Origin: CAYRFQ01 sp964423615
GTDB lineage: Bacteria; Planctomycetota; Planctomycetia; Gemmatales; Gemmataceae
Length of the DNA stretch: 64,000 nucleotides
Assembly: GCA_964423615.1 (NCBI GenBank)
Contig: CAYRFQ010000003.1
Coordinates: forward strand, 166,312-230,311
Direction of reading: 5' to 3'
Made by a program: the position numbers and the translations under genes. Shown here piece after piece: positions 53,722 to 62,338 of the stretch. Every line of letters begins with the position of its first letter. The stretch's first letter is position 1. Below the pieces are notes generated by a model that was not told the origin of the DNA, ran no database searches, and was given only the letters and a program-made list of their open reading frames with translations.

Positions 53722-55743
53722 ATGCGAGCCTGGACGTCATTCCTCTTGTTGATGGCTGGCCTCTGTGCAACCGAGGCCCACGCAAGCAAGAAACAAACTC
53801 TCGTTGGTCGTCAAGTTGCTGACTTTACTTTGCAAGATTTTCGAGGCCAGAAGCACTCGCTCTCTGACTTCAAAGACTCCAAATTTGTCGTTTTGGCCGT
53901 GCTCGGGACCGAATGTCCACTCGCCAAGTTGTATGGCGAACGCCTCGGAACACTCGCGAGAAAATACACGAAAAACGACGTGACGTTCCTCGGACTCATG
54001 CCGAACGTGCAAGACTCGGTCACCGAAATCGGCTCTTACGCTCGTCGCCACAAAATCGATTTCCCGCTCCTGAAGGATCTGGGCAACAAAGTGGCCGATG
54101 CCATTGGGGCGAAACGAACTCCTGTCGTTTATGTCCTTGACGAAAAGCGGCGAGTCCGATACCACGGACGTATCGATAACCAATACGGCGTCGGGTTCGT
54201 CAAGGACAAGGCCACCAAACACCATCTCAAAACAGTCTTGTCCGAACTGGTCGCAGGCAAACAAGTGACCGTTTCTTCGAACGAGGCGATCGGTTGCCTC
54301 ATCGGTCGTGTCCGTAAGTCCAACAAAGCAAGCAAAGTTACATACAGCAACCAAATCGCTCGTATCTTCCAAAAACGTTGCGTCGAATGTCACCGACCCG
54401 GTGAAATCGCTCCCTTTGCCTTGACCAACTATAAATCGGCGAAAGGTTGGGCAGAAATGATCGCCGAGGTCGTCGACGAAGGCCGAATGCCCCCTTGGCA
54501 CGCCAATCCCGAGGTCGGACACTTCTCTAATGACCGCAGCCTCACAAAGAAAGAAAAAGAACTCATCTTCCAATGGGTCAACAACGGTGCCCCGCAGGGA
54601 GATCCCAAGGACATGCCTCAACCACGCACCGATTTCGTGAAGGGATGGCAATTCTCGCGGCAACCCGACAAGGTCGTTCCTGTCAAACCTTACACCGTGC
54701 CCTCTCAAGGCGTCGTTCAGTATCGGTATGCCCTCGCCAATCCTAAATTCAAAGAAGACAAATGGTTCACCGCTGCCCAAGTCGTGCCCGGCAATCGCGC
54801 CGTCGTACACCACGTTCTGGTGTTTGCCGTGAATCCCAAGGACATAGGTGGGTCTGTAAGGAAGGTCGCCGGAGGAAGGGAAAGTTTTCTCGTCGGATAT
54901 GTTCCGGGGGCTCGCGTCCATCCGTTGCCCAAAGGGATGGCGATTCGGATTCCTGCAGGCTATCACCTGTTATTCCAGATCCACTACACACCGATTGGCA
55001 AGGAGGTCGTGGACGAGACGAAGCTCGCCTTTTGGTTCCTCGACAAGAAAGATGTGACCCACGAGGTCCTCGTCCGGAGTGCGAATCAACAAATCTTTCG
55101 AATCCCGCCCGGCAAAACACGCCATCGAGTCGAAGGAAAGTCGAATCCGTTGGCCGAAGGCGAACTAATCGCATTCATGCCCCACATGCACGTTCGCGGC
55201 CAAGCCTGCCGATACAAGGTCGTGTATCCCGATGGAAAGCAGAAGACTATTCTCGATGTCCCCCACTACGACTTCAACTGGCAAACGAGTTACTTCCTCA
55301 ACAAGCGTTTGTCAATTCCCCGAGGAACTCGAATTCATGGTATCGCTCACTTCGACAATTCCGAGGACAATCTGGCGAACCCAGATCCAACGAAGCCTGT
55401 TTTCTGGGGCGAGCAGACGTTCGAGGAAATGTGGATCGGTTACTTCGCCTATGCCGTCAAACTCGACCCGAAGACAATGAGGGGCCAACCAGCTCCTTCG
55501 CTGGGAGCGGAGGTTCGTGCCAAAGAGTTCGCTGATACCTTCCTCCAACAGTTCGACCTGGACAAGAATGGAACCATCGGACAACGGGAGGTCCTCACCG
55601 GAACACCCATCGCAGTGAAGTTGTTTGGATTACATCTGGCGATCGACAAGAATCGTGATGGTGAATTGACTCGGAAGGAATTGGAAAACTACATCATGAA
55701 GGCCTACGGACCGAGACAGAAAACGGTCCAGAAGAAGCGCTGA
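53722..55743 (+). CDS. Redoxin / cytochrome c / copper type II monooxygenase-like / EF-hand fusion protein
   Basis: A 673-aa exported multidomain protein. Signal peptide: MRAWTSFLLLMAGLCATEAHA. Residues ~25-180: AhpC/TSA-Redox domain (FTLQDFRGQKHSLSDFKDS, VLAVLGTECPLAKLYGERLG; a single Cys in T-E-C-P-L). Near residue 220: haem site RCVECHRPGEIAPF, followed by GRMPPWHANP, as in planctomycete cytochrome-like domains. Residues ~300-610: copper type II ascorbate-dependent monooxygenase-like fold, with possible Cu ligands in VVHHVLVFAVN, YHLLFQIHYTP and AFMPHMHVRGQACRY. The C-terminus has two EF-hands (FDLDKNGTIGQREV and IDKNRDGELTRKEL). The start at 53722 has AAAGGAC upstream. It probably carries out a periplasmic oxidation; the substrate is unknown. 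A terminator follows. Confidence 0.85.
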   Translation: MRAWTSFLLLMAGLCATEAHASKKQTLVGRQVADFTLQDFRGQKHSLSDFKDSKFVVLAVLGTECPLAKLYGERLGTLARKYTKNDVTFLGLMPNVQDSVTEIGSYARRHKIDFPLLKDLGNKVADAIGAKRTPVVYVLDEKRRVRYHGRIDNQYGVGFVKDKATKHHLKTVLSELVAGKQVTVSSNEAIGCLIGRVRKSNKASKVTYSNQIARIFQKRCVECHRPGEIAPFALTNYKSAKGWAEMIAEVVDEGRMPPWHANPEVGHFSNDRSLTKKEKELIFQWVNNGAPQGDPKDMPQPRTDFVKGWQFSRQPDKVVPVKPYTVPSQGVVQYRYALANPKFKEDKWFTAAQVVPGNRAVVHHVLVFAVNPKDIGGSVRKVAGGRESFLVGYVPGARVHPLPKGMAIRIPAGYHLLFQIHYTPIGKEVVDETKLAFWFLDKKDVTHEVLVRSANQQIFRIPPGKTRHRVEGKSNPLAEGELIAFMPHMHVRGQACRYKVVYPDGKQKTILDVPHYDFNWQTSYFLNKRLSIPRGTRIHGIAHFDNSEDNLANPDPTKPVFWGEQTFEEMWIGYFAYAVKLDPKTMRGQPAPSLGAEVRAKEFADTFLQQFDLDKNGTIGQREVLTGTPIAVKLFGLHLAIDKNRDGELTRKELENYIMKAYGPRQKTVQKKR

Positions 55744-55784
55744 GTCAAACCGCCGGAAACGTTCTTGTGAGTTCTATTCGTGAT

Positions 55785-55836
55785 GAAAAGCGAAAGACCG
55801 ATGGAGGATCGTCAATCTTCTGCCTTTCGCTTTTTC
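55785..55836 (+). terminator. Terminator after the redoxin fusion gene
   Basis: AAAAGCGAAAG (55786-55796) pairs perfectly with CTTTCGCTTTT (55824-55834), followed by T and C-T-rich sequence. The loop is long (27 bases). It lies 42 bases after the stop and just before the stop of the opposing gene at 55846, so it may act in both directions. Confidence 0.7.
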
Positions 55837-55845
55837 TTTCCACCA

Positions 55846-57174
55846 TCACTCGCTTTCGACATCCCCGAAGCGAATGCTTCGAACGAAGTCATAATCCTTG
55901 GCGCCCAATTTCTGCGCATCGGCGGGAGGCATGGTGAACGACACTACCAGTTGATCTCCTTCGGGACCGGTGACCAAGTAGAAGTATTGAAGTGCGTTCA
56001 AATCATACAATTTTCCGGTCGCTGAGAGGCGGTAGATGTAATACCCATCTTGGGCTTTCAACTCTTCCCCCTTGTCCGTCTCCTCTGGCTCCCACCCATG
56101 CATTTCTTGCATGGCCGTTTGGAAGTCTTCAGGACTGGTGTGCTCACCGGGTTTAGCTTTCGGCCATGAAGCGATAGTAGCTTGTGCCACGAATGCTCCA
56201 CGATCGAGAATTCGCATGACTAGGTGTTGCTTGGTGCGAGCGACGATGATCCACTCACGAGAAGGATAGAACCGGAATCGCTTGTTCAAATCAACATACT
56301 CCAAGTTCGTCAATCTCTCCGGCAGTTCCTCGCTTCGCGGGACAGGTACGAGAGCGATGTCGCTGAGCTGGACGGGGGCATCAACCGATCGACGTTGGAC
56401 CGATACTTTGACGATGGCCTCAAGCGACGGACTGACCGGTCCAGGGTCTCGTTGGTCGTTTTGCGTCCAGGTAATCGACGTGATGCCTTTCTCCGTCATA
56501 GAGAATGCATAAGTTGCGTCGATCTTCAAGTTCACCGCCGCGCCATTGACGATCCCACTCGCCGGCCCCTCCACGGCCACAGTCGCGACATCACCACGAA
56601 CGCCCGTCAACTTACATGTGAGTCCTTGTTTCGTCAGTCCGTCGAAGTAACACAGGGACTGGACCACAGCGTTGTGCAGTTTCCATGTATCTCCGATGCT
56701 GACCTTCCGTCCAGGGAGAAGACCCGAGATGCCGTGTGTGTCGAAATGCTTCGTCACATCGAGTTCGGCGTGGGTCAAAGGACCTTTCGGCGAAAACGTC
56801 ACAAGTCCATCTTTCGTACGTTGAGCCACCAGCAAGCGGTGTTCGGGCCGAAGTGTTCTCGTTGCTTTCATCGTTCGCACCTGGATCGTCGCGCTGGCGT
56901 TTTGGTAGTAACGAGCCGTCTTGACGAGAACGTTGTGCTTGCCGGTCTCAAGGACCCGTTCGGCGAATTCATGGTTGGCTTGAGCTTGTTGTTTGAGTTC
57001 TTTCTTCTCGTCGTCTTGTTGGATCGTCAACTTGCCATCGAGTTCCATTCGGATCTGATAGTGGTGATACTGGTCGGCCCGAACGGACTCGGCAAGTAAG
57101 TAGGCTTGTGCAGTAGCCGTAGTGCCAAACACCAGAACGAGACAAATAACTGCCAGGCATTTCCAAGCCGTCAT
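55846..57174 (-). CDS. Exported hypothetical protein
   Basis: A 442-aa protein of no family I can name. The signal peptide MTAWKCLAVICLVLVFGTTA is followed by QAYLLAESVRADQYHHYQIR and a charged QQDDEKKELKQQAQANHEFA helix. The middle part (GLLPGRKVSIGDTWKLHNAV, then TYAFSMTEKGITSITWTQND) looks beta-rich. The last ~130 residues (FYPSREWIIVARTKQHLVMR, GYYIYRLSATGKLYDLNALQ) resemble DcrB/lipoprotein-like folds in pattern only. AAAGGAG lies before the ATG. It is 94 bases downstream of the FHA gene on the same strand and may be co-transcribed. Confidence 0.75.
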   Translation of the reverse strand: MTAWKCLAVICLVLVFGTTATAQAYLLAESVRADQYHHYQIRMELDGKLTIQQDDEKKELKQQAQANHEFAERVLETGKHNVLVKTARYYQNASATIQVRTMKATRTLRPEHRLLVAQRTKDGLVTFSPKGPLTHAELDVTKHFDTHGISGLLPGRKVSIGDTWKLHNAVVQSLCYFDGLTKQGLTCKLTGVRGDVATVAVEGPASGIVNGAAVNLKIDATYAFSMTEKGITSITWTQNDQRDPGPVSPSLEAIVKVSVQRRSVDAPVQLSDIALVPVPRSEELPERLTNLEYVDLNKRFRFYPSREWIIVARTKQHLVMRILDRGAFVAQATIASWPKAKPGEHTSPEDFQTAMQEMHGWEPEETDKGEELKAQDGYYIYRLSATGKLYDLNALQYFYLVTGPEGDQLVVSFTMPPADAQKLGAKDYDFVRSIRFGDVESE

Positions 57175-57268
57175 GGAGGTCTCCTTTCAAAAGGTCCAAG
57201 GCGAAAGACGAAAGGACGATGGGAAAAGCAATCTCCACTTTGTCCCCTTTACCATTCACCTTTTTTGC

Positions 57269-59794
57269 TTATGCAGCGCGGTCCACATCTTCAGTATTGT
57301 CGTCGTCCTGTACTTGCCCTGGATGGTCCAGCAGAGCTGGTTGGTCCGAATCGGCAGATTCTTCCGGAAGACGAAGGGTGACCGGAGTTCGCGGAGCCTC
57401 AATGAGCAACTTGGCAACTCGTTCGATCTCGGCTTCGAGCTGCGTGATTTGGCAAATAGCCTGATCGCGTTGACCTTGGAGGCTTTGAACCTGTTGTTGG
57501 AGTTCGACTTGTTTGTTGTTGGCCCGAAGTTGTTGCCGCTGCCACTCGGCCTGTTCGTTCGTGAACGTGAAGGCCTCGCCTTCCATATGTGTGAGTCGTT
57601 CGGACAGTTCCTTGTTCTGGGCGCGAAGTTGGATCAATTCGGTCTCGAGTTCCTGGTTCTGTTCTTGGGTGGCCCGCAGCGCCACCGTTTGGGTGGCTTC
57701 CCAACGTCGTCGAAGTCGTTCGATCCGACGATCCGCAGTGGCTTCGTCGTTCGACCGTGTCAGGCACTCCTGTCGGTATTGCTCGACGGCAAGAGCCTTC
57801 GTCGAGAGCGTTTGACGCTCCTCGGTGGTCTGCTGGATTTGGTGCCGACGTTCCTCGCTCAACGCGATATATTCTTGTCGCGCCTTGTGAGCTGCCTCGT
57901 GAACCGTTTTGACCGACTCAAGTTCTTTCCGTCGGCACTCCGCCCACCGTTGCCTCAAATCGGCCAAAGACTGCAAGTGTTGGGCCGTGTATTCCTCTCG
58001 AGAACGTAGTTCGGCAAGGAATCGTTCTCTCTCGCCTTCCCAGTTCACCTCCCGAGCTTTTAACCGGGATTGCCATGCAACGAGTTGTTGGCGGAGACTC
58101 TGCAATTCTTCGAACTGCTCGGCGACAGAACCACGAGTGACGGCAAGTTGTTCTTCTTGAACTAACAGGGTCTGAGCTTGTTGGTGTAACTTGACGACCA
58201 ACTCACGAACCTCGCGGTTGGTGGATTGTTGTTGCCCTTCCCATTCGAGACGAACTTTGAGCAACTGTTCCCATGATTCAAGCACCTGCGCTCTTTGATC
58301 GATCAGTTCTCCGGCAACTGCGTCTAACTCCTGGAGTCTCGTTCGCGTCTCATCTTTCGAAGGAACTGCCAGTTGTGAATTCAGAGTTGAGATTTCTGAG
58401 CGAATGGGCTGGTCAACCCGAGGCTCTAAATCCTCACCTTTCGACCCTTCGAGAGTACTCCTCTGGACGACAAGTGGATAGTTTCGATCAGGCAAAGCCT
58501 CAGAAGCCTGGAAGTCGAATGAAGAATGACGTTTTCCTACATTCGCCCGTTGACCATCTGATTTGGCTTTCTGTTGCTCTCTGTCCTCTGTTCCCTGTTC
58601 TCTGCCTACTCTTTCTTGATCGCTCTCCTGGACTTGAGCCAGCAATTCCCTTTGGTGTTGGATACGATACTCAAGGCCTATCGCTTCAGCTTTGAGAAGT
58701 TCCAAATAGTCCTCGGCTTGCTTTTTCTCTTTGTGGAACATTTTCTCCGCTTCAAGTAAAGCCTTTTCTCCCATTCGTAGTTCTTGTGTCGCCTTGCGGA
58801 ACTCGCGTAATTGGTTGGCCTGTTGTTCTTGGATTTTCCGTTGCTCGTTCCGAAAGGTCGTTCGTTGGTCTTCCAGTTTTCCCCGAGCTAACGCAATCTC
58901 GCTATTGGCCCGAGCAGACTGGTTGTGCAGTTGCTCTTTCTCTTTCGTCAGGCGGTTGAAGTCTTCTTGGAGTCTTTGGTAAGCAACCTCCAGGTTTTTC
59001 TCACGTTGCTCGATGTCACGTCGTCCACGATTCCAGTTGTTTTCAAAGCGTTTCCTCAGCCGCATGTGCAGCTTGGCCAAGCGTTTTCGTGTGGCCTGGG
59101 CTTCGGCTTGCTCGTCGAGAAGCTCTTGCTGGGCTTGGCTAAGATTTTGTTTGACGTCCTCCACATGTCGGCCGTATTCCTGACGCTCTTGTTGGAGGGC
59201 TTGGCGGGCCGCTTGAATTTGAGTTTGCATTTCCAACAAACGAGTGCGTTTGTCTTCCAGGTGGGAGGCGAGTTGCGCTTGTTGTTGCTCGAGGGTCGTC
59301 TGGCGTTGATGCAAACGACATTCGGCATCGGTTAACGCCGCTTGTTGGGCAACAACAGCGGCAACTTGAATCCGAAGGGCAGCCTTCTCACGAGAGGAAA
59401 CTTCCAGGGCCACCAACGGTTTCGGTCCTGAGTCAGACGACCAACCCACGGTGAGCGACCCTTCCGGAATCTCCACCACGAACTGGAACGGGCCAACCGT
59501 CACTTGGTCGTTATTACGGAGTGTATGATTTGTGACCTTACGGCCATTGACGAACGTGCCCGTGAGGCTGTCTAGATCCCTGAGAATGAGTTCCCCGTTC
59601 GCTTGGATGACGACGCTATGGAGCGGACTAATTCCATCCACGCTCAAACGCACGTCGCTACTGGCCCCGCTGCCGAGGAACGTTGTCGGATAACCGAAAC
59701 TCCGGCGTGTCCCCCGCAGCCGACCATTTTGGATCACGAGTGCGGCTTGCTTTGCGGACCCGGAACTCGTTTTTCGTGTGGTCGACGAATCCAT
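57269..59794 (-). CDS. FHA-domain protein with very long coiled coil
   Basis: An 841-aa cytoplasmic protein. Residues ~15-120 are a forkhead-associated domain, which binds phosphothreonine peptides: FLGSGASSDVRLSVDGISPL, HSVV, then LRDLDSLTGTFVNGRKV. From ~150 to ~810 there is almost unbroken Gln/Glu/Arg-rich heptad sequence (for example QALQQERQEYGRHVEDVKQN and QQQVQSLQGQRDQAICQITQ), interrupted by a short Pro/Ser-rich stretch around residues 400-470. The last ~30 residues are acidic. Such a protein could tether kinase-phosphorylated partners into a filament. The start at 59794 (MDSSTTRK) was preferred over an in-frame GTG at 59875. Confidence 0.85.
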   Translation of the reverse strand: MDSSTTRKTSSGSAKQAALVIQNGRLRGTRRSFGYPTTFLGSGASSDVRLSVDGISPLHSVVIQANGELILRDLDSLTGTFVNGRKVTNHTLRNNDQVTVGPFQFVVEIPEGSLTVGWSSDSGPKPLVALEVSSREKAALRIQVAAVVAQQAALTDAECRLHQRQTTLEQQQAQLASHLEDKRTRLLEMQTQIQAARQALQQERQEYGRHVEDVKQNLSQAQQELLDEQAEAQATRKRLAKLHMRLRKRFENNWNRGRRDIEQREKNLEVAYQRLQEDFNRLTKEKEQLHNQSARANSEIALARGKLEDQRTTFRNEQRKIQEQQANQLREFRKATQELRMGEKALLEAEKMFHKEKKQAEDYLELLKAEAIGLEYRIQHQRELLAQVQESDQERVGREQGTEDREQQKAKSDGQRANVGKRHSSFDFQASEALPDRNYPLVVQRSTLEGSKGEDLEPRVDQPIRSEISTLNSQLAVPSKDETRTRLQELDAVAGELIDQRAQVLESWEQLLKVRLEWEGQQQSTNREVRELVVKLHQQAQTLLVQEEQLAVTRGSVAEQFEELQSLRQQLVAWQSRLKAREVNWEGERERFLAELRSREEYTAQHLQSLADLRQRWAECRRKELESVKTVHEAAHKARQEYIALSEERRHQIQQTTEERQTLSTKALAVEQYRQECLTRSNDEATADRRIERLRRRWEATQTVALRATQEQNQELETELIQLRAQNKELSERLTHMEGEAFTFTNEQAEWQRQQLRANNKQVELQQQVQSLQGQRDQAICQITQLEAEIERVAKLLIEAPRTPVTLRLPEESADSDQPALLDHPGQVQDDDNTEDVDRAA

Positions 59795-60179
59795 GTTGCC
59801 CAGCCCCCGAAACGAACAAGTTTGCCTGCTCTTGGTTATCGGCGGATCGGCTCCAAGAATTGAGGATAGTACCACTCAAACCGGTTGTGCCGTAACTGAC
59901 AAAAAAAGGCGATGAGAGAGGAAAGGCAAAATATCAACTTCCCAAAAACTCCAGCTACGGGCGAGATCGAGATTCTGCCAAACGTCTAACAGATAGAGGT
60001 GGGAATCAACGAGGAAGGGAAAGAAGTAAGGAGGGAAAGAAGTAAGAAGGAAAAGGAGTCGCCTTTCGGTTGCCCGGATAGCGACTCTCATGTACCAGAT
60101 CACATGAGCAACGGTCCCATGTGACTTGAGCCTAATGGTGGAATTGATGGGGTTGCAATCGTCCTGGAATTTAAGCAGT
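59795..60179. other. 385-bp intergenic region
   Basis: Between the thioredoxin stop and the FHA start, both on the minus strand. It includes direct repeats of GGAAGGGAAAGAAGTAAG type near 60012-60045. No gene is supported. Confidence 0.5.
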
Positions 60180-60515
60180 TCACGCGCCCAGCAAGTTCTC
60201 GACACTTTTGGTGATTTCGGCTTCAGAGGGAACGCCAGCCAGTTTCTCGACAGCCTCACCGCCTTTGAATATCCAAACTCGAGGAATTCCGGAAACTCCA
60301 AACCGGACGGCAAGGTCTTGGGCATCATCGATATTCACTTTACCCACTTTCGCTCGTCCTTCGAGCTTCGTGGCCAAACTGTCCATGACAGGATTGAGCA
60401 ACCGACACGGCCCACACCATGTGGCCCAAAAGTCTACGACGACAGGAACATCGCTCTTTTCGACTTCTTGTTCCCAATTATCACTCGTCAACTCGAGAAC
60501 ATTTTCCGCTGCCAT
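60180..60515 (-). CDS. trxA: Thioredoxin
   Basis: A 111-aa cytoplasmic thiol-disulfide oxidoreductase. VVVDFWATWCGPCRLLNPVM holds the standard W-C-G-P-C active site (Cys near residues 33 and 36). The cis-Pro loop is SGIPRVWIFKGGE. Length is typical (about 105-110 aa). AGAAGGAT before the ATG at 60515 fixes the start. It is upstream of the FHA gene on the same strand. It provides a useful contrast with the Sec-Pro-Pro-Cys protein at 37641: this one is an ordinary cysteine form. Confidence 0.95.
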   Translation of the reverse strand: MAAENVLELTSDNWEQEVEKSDVPVVVDFWATWCGPCRLLNPVMDSLATKLEGRAKVGKVNIDDAQDLAVRFGVSGIPRVWIFKGGEAVEKLAGVPSEAEITKSVENLLGA

Positions 60516-60815
60516 TGCGTTTATCCTTCTGCAGATGTTGTTGAGGAAAAAGCCAGCAGGCAATACCGCCGACCTTTGTCAAGCGCACTATCTGATTATA
60601 TGCAATGGCGGATTTCCGGGCCAGTTGAACCAACCGGAGACATGACCACTGGTTTCGCGAGTCACAGAGCTTCCGATATTCCCAAGAGCACTTCGGCTCC
60701 CGAGGAATTCCGAAATCATTTTCGAAAATCCATCCACACGCGCGAACTTGACGATCAAGGAATGGTCATCTACTATAGAAATTGTCCTGGCAAGACTAAC
60801 GTCTTTCTAAATGGA

Positions 60816-60888
60816 GGCCCCATCGTCTAGAGGCCTAGGACACGGCCCTTTCAAGGCCGCGACACGGGTTCGAATCCCGTTGGGGTCA
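60816..60888 (+). tRNA. tRNA-Glu (anticodon TTC)
   Basis: A 73-base cloverleaf. The acceptor GGCCCCA pairs with TGGGGTC plus discriminator A. The D arm is GTCT..GGAC; the anticodon stem CGGCC/GGCCG carries loop CTTTCAA (anticodon TTC); the T arm ACGGG/CCCGT carries TTCGAAT. CCA is not encoded. Its 3' half overlaps the 3' end of the integrase gene on the other strand, as expected for an integration site. Confidence 0.96.
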
Positions 60889-62258
60889 TACGCAAAGGGT
60901 GCGTAAATACGCACCCTTTTGTTATTTCTCGCATAACTTCGCAATCATCAACAACTTGTGACTTCGCTTGCGATTCCGTGCGAATTGGTGCGGCTCCAGG
61001 CAACGTCGGATTTTGCAGCGAGAATGCAGCGCTTTTTGCAGCGCGCTGAAAATCGTCGTCCGTGACTTGGAGGTAATGATCACTGGCGACTCGCTCGCTG
61101 TTGCCGATCCAAGCACAAACAATGTGGATCGGCCACTCCTGAGCTAGTTCCGTCTCCCGCGTCGAGCGAAGGTTCTGAAACAGTCGAGGCCAAGGAGTGA
61201 TCCCGGCTCGCCGGACGATCCGACAGAACTGCGTCCGCATGTTCTTTTCCAAGTGCCGATATTTAGTTGTGAGGTGCGTTGCTCCTTCCTCGGCAAGTGA
61301 GAATGACTCTTCCAGGTAGGGACGAAGCTCAGGAAAGATCGGCACCCATCGCTCGCCACCGTCCTCAAGGTGTTCCTTCTTTGTGCTGCGGACCAGAAAC
61401 TTTTCTTGGTCCCAAAGAATATCAGACCATTGAAGAGAGAACACCTCCGACGGACACCGAAGTCCGCCATAACGGCACAAAGCGAAGATGAGCCGCCACT
61501 CCGCATCAGGACAGGCTTCCAAGACCTTCTCGGTTAATTCACGGGTCACAAAGAATTCGCAGGCTTTGTTCTTTTGATTCCCAGCTGTAATTTCACCGAA
61601 AGGATTGGAGTCGATGAGTTTGTTTCGAACCGCCGACTTGAAGATCGTTCTTGCATGCTTGACAGTTCGCGCCACGGTAGCCGACGCATAGAGTTTTTTG
61701 AGGTGGATGAGCCAGGCGTCTGCATTGCCTTCAGTGATCTCTCGAATGAGTTTGTCTTTCCCAAAGAACGAAGTCATGCGTTCACCGGAGATGCGGTAGT
61801 TGGTGACCGTACCTTCTTTGAGATCTGTCCGAGAGGCAATAAAGCTCTCGATCAATTCACCAAGAGCCAAAACTGCTCGGGGTGGCATCAGGCCAACAGA
61901 CGTCAGTTTTGCCGCCAACTCGTCACTGATCCCGGCAGTCCACTTTGCAGTATCGAGGTCCATCGGCATGTTTGCAGCGATAGCCGCAACCAAAACTTCA
62001 ACCCGATGTTTGATCTCCTGAGCGAGTTTCTTGGGGACTTTCCCAAGTCGGATTGTTTTTCGCTTACCATCCGCACCCTTGAATTGGATTTGGCGGTGTC
62101 CATTCTTATCCGTCGTTAAACTAGCAGGGCCGTTTGATTGTCCGAGTTTTCCCGATCAGAAAACGGTTTGGGGAAAATAGGTAGCTGCTCAAGTTTCCTC
62201 GACTCCCAAAGAATCCATCAGAAACCGACAATCAAACGGCCCTGGTTAAACTAGCCAT
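60851..62258 (-). pseudogene. Tyrosine recombinase (integrase) split by a miniature element
   Basis: A planctomycete-type phage/ICE integrase, 425 aa when rebuilt. The ATG is at 62258 (ATG GCT AGT TTA AC), then 120 bp of foreign element plus a 10-bp duplication, and the frame resumes at 62124 giving ASLTTDKNGHRQIQFKGADG, then KRKTIRLGKVPKKLAQEIK. As it stands, translation from the ATG stops after eight codons inside the element. The remaining frame has no ATG until 61969 (TTG at 61993). The catalytic domain is intact: Arg in CRYGGLRCPSEVFSLQWSD, a Lys in RSTKKEH, L-R-x-x-R in FQNLRSTRETELA, and the Tyr nucleophile in SDHYLQVTDDDF. The 3' end (TPTGFEPVSRP) is antisense to tRNA-Glu for 38 bases. 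Confidence 0.85.
62125..62244. mobile_element. 120-bp miniature inverted-repeat element in the integrase gene
   Basis: Perfect 18-bp terminal inverted repeats: CAGGGCCGTTTGATTGTC (62125-62142) and GACAATCAAACGGCCCTG (62227-62244). The 10-bp direct repeat GTTAAACTAG flanks it (62115-62124 and 62245-62254). Subterminal GATCAGAAAACGG (left) and CATCAGAAACCG (right) are direct repeats, possible transposase sites. No coding capacity, so it needs a transposase in trans. Confidence 0.95.
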
Positions 62259-62338
62259 ATGCTTGCTACTTTCTTTGTTGATTGTTAATCTGTACTTGAT
62301 GTATTCCGCATGGAATCGAACAGAGCAACTGCTTGAAA

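Noticed and set aside
60851..61993. Integrase starting at the internal TTG (61993) as an intact gene
   Set aside because: The missing 45 residues match the normal family N-terminus and are recovered exactly by removing the inserted element.
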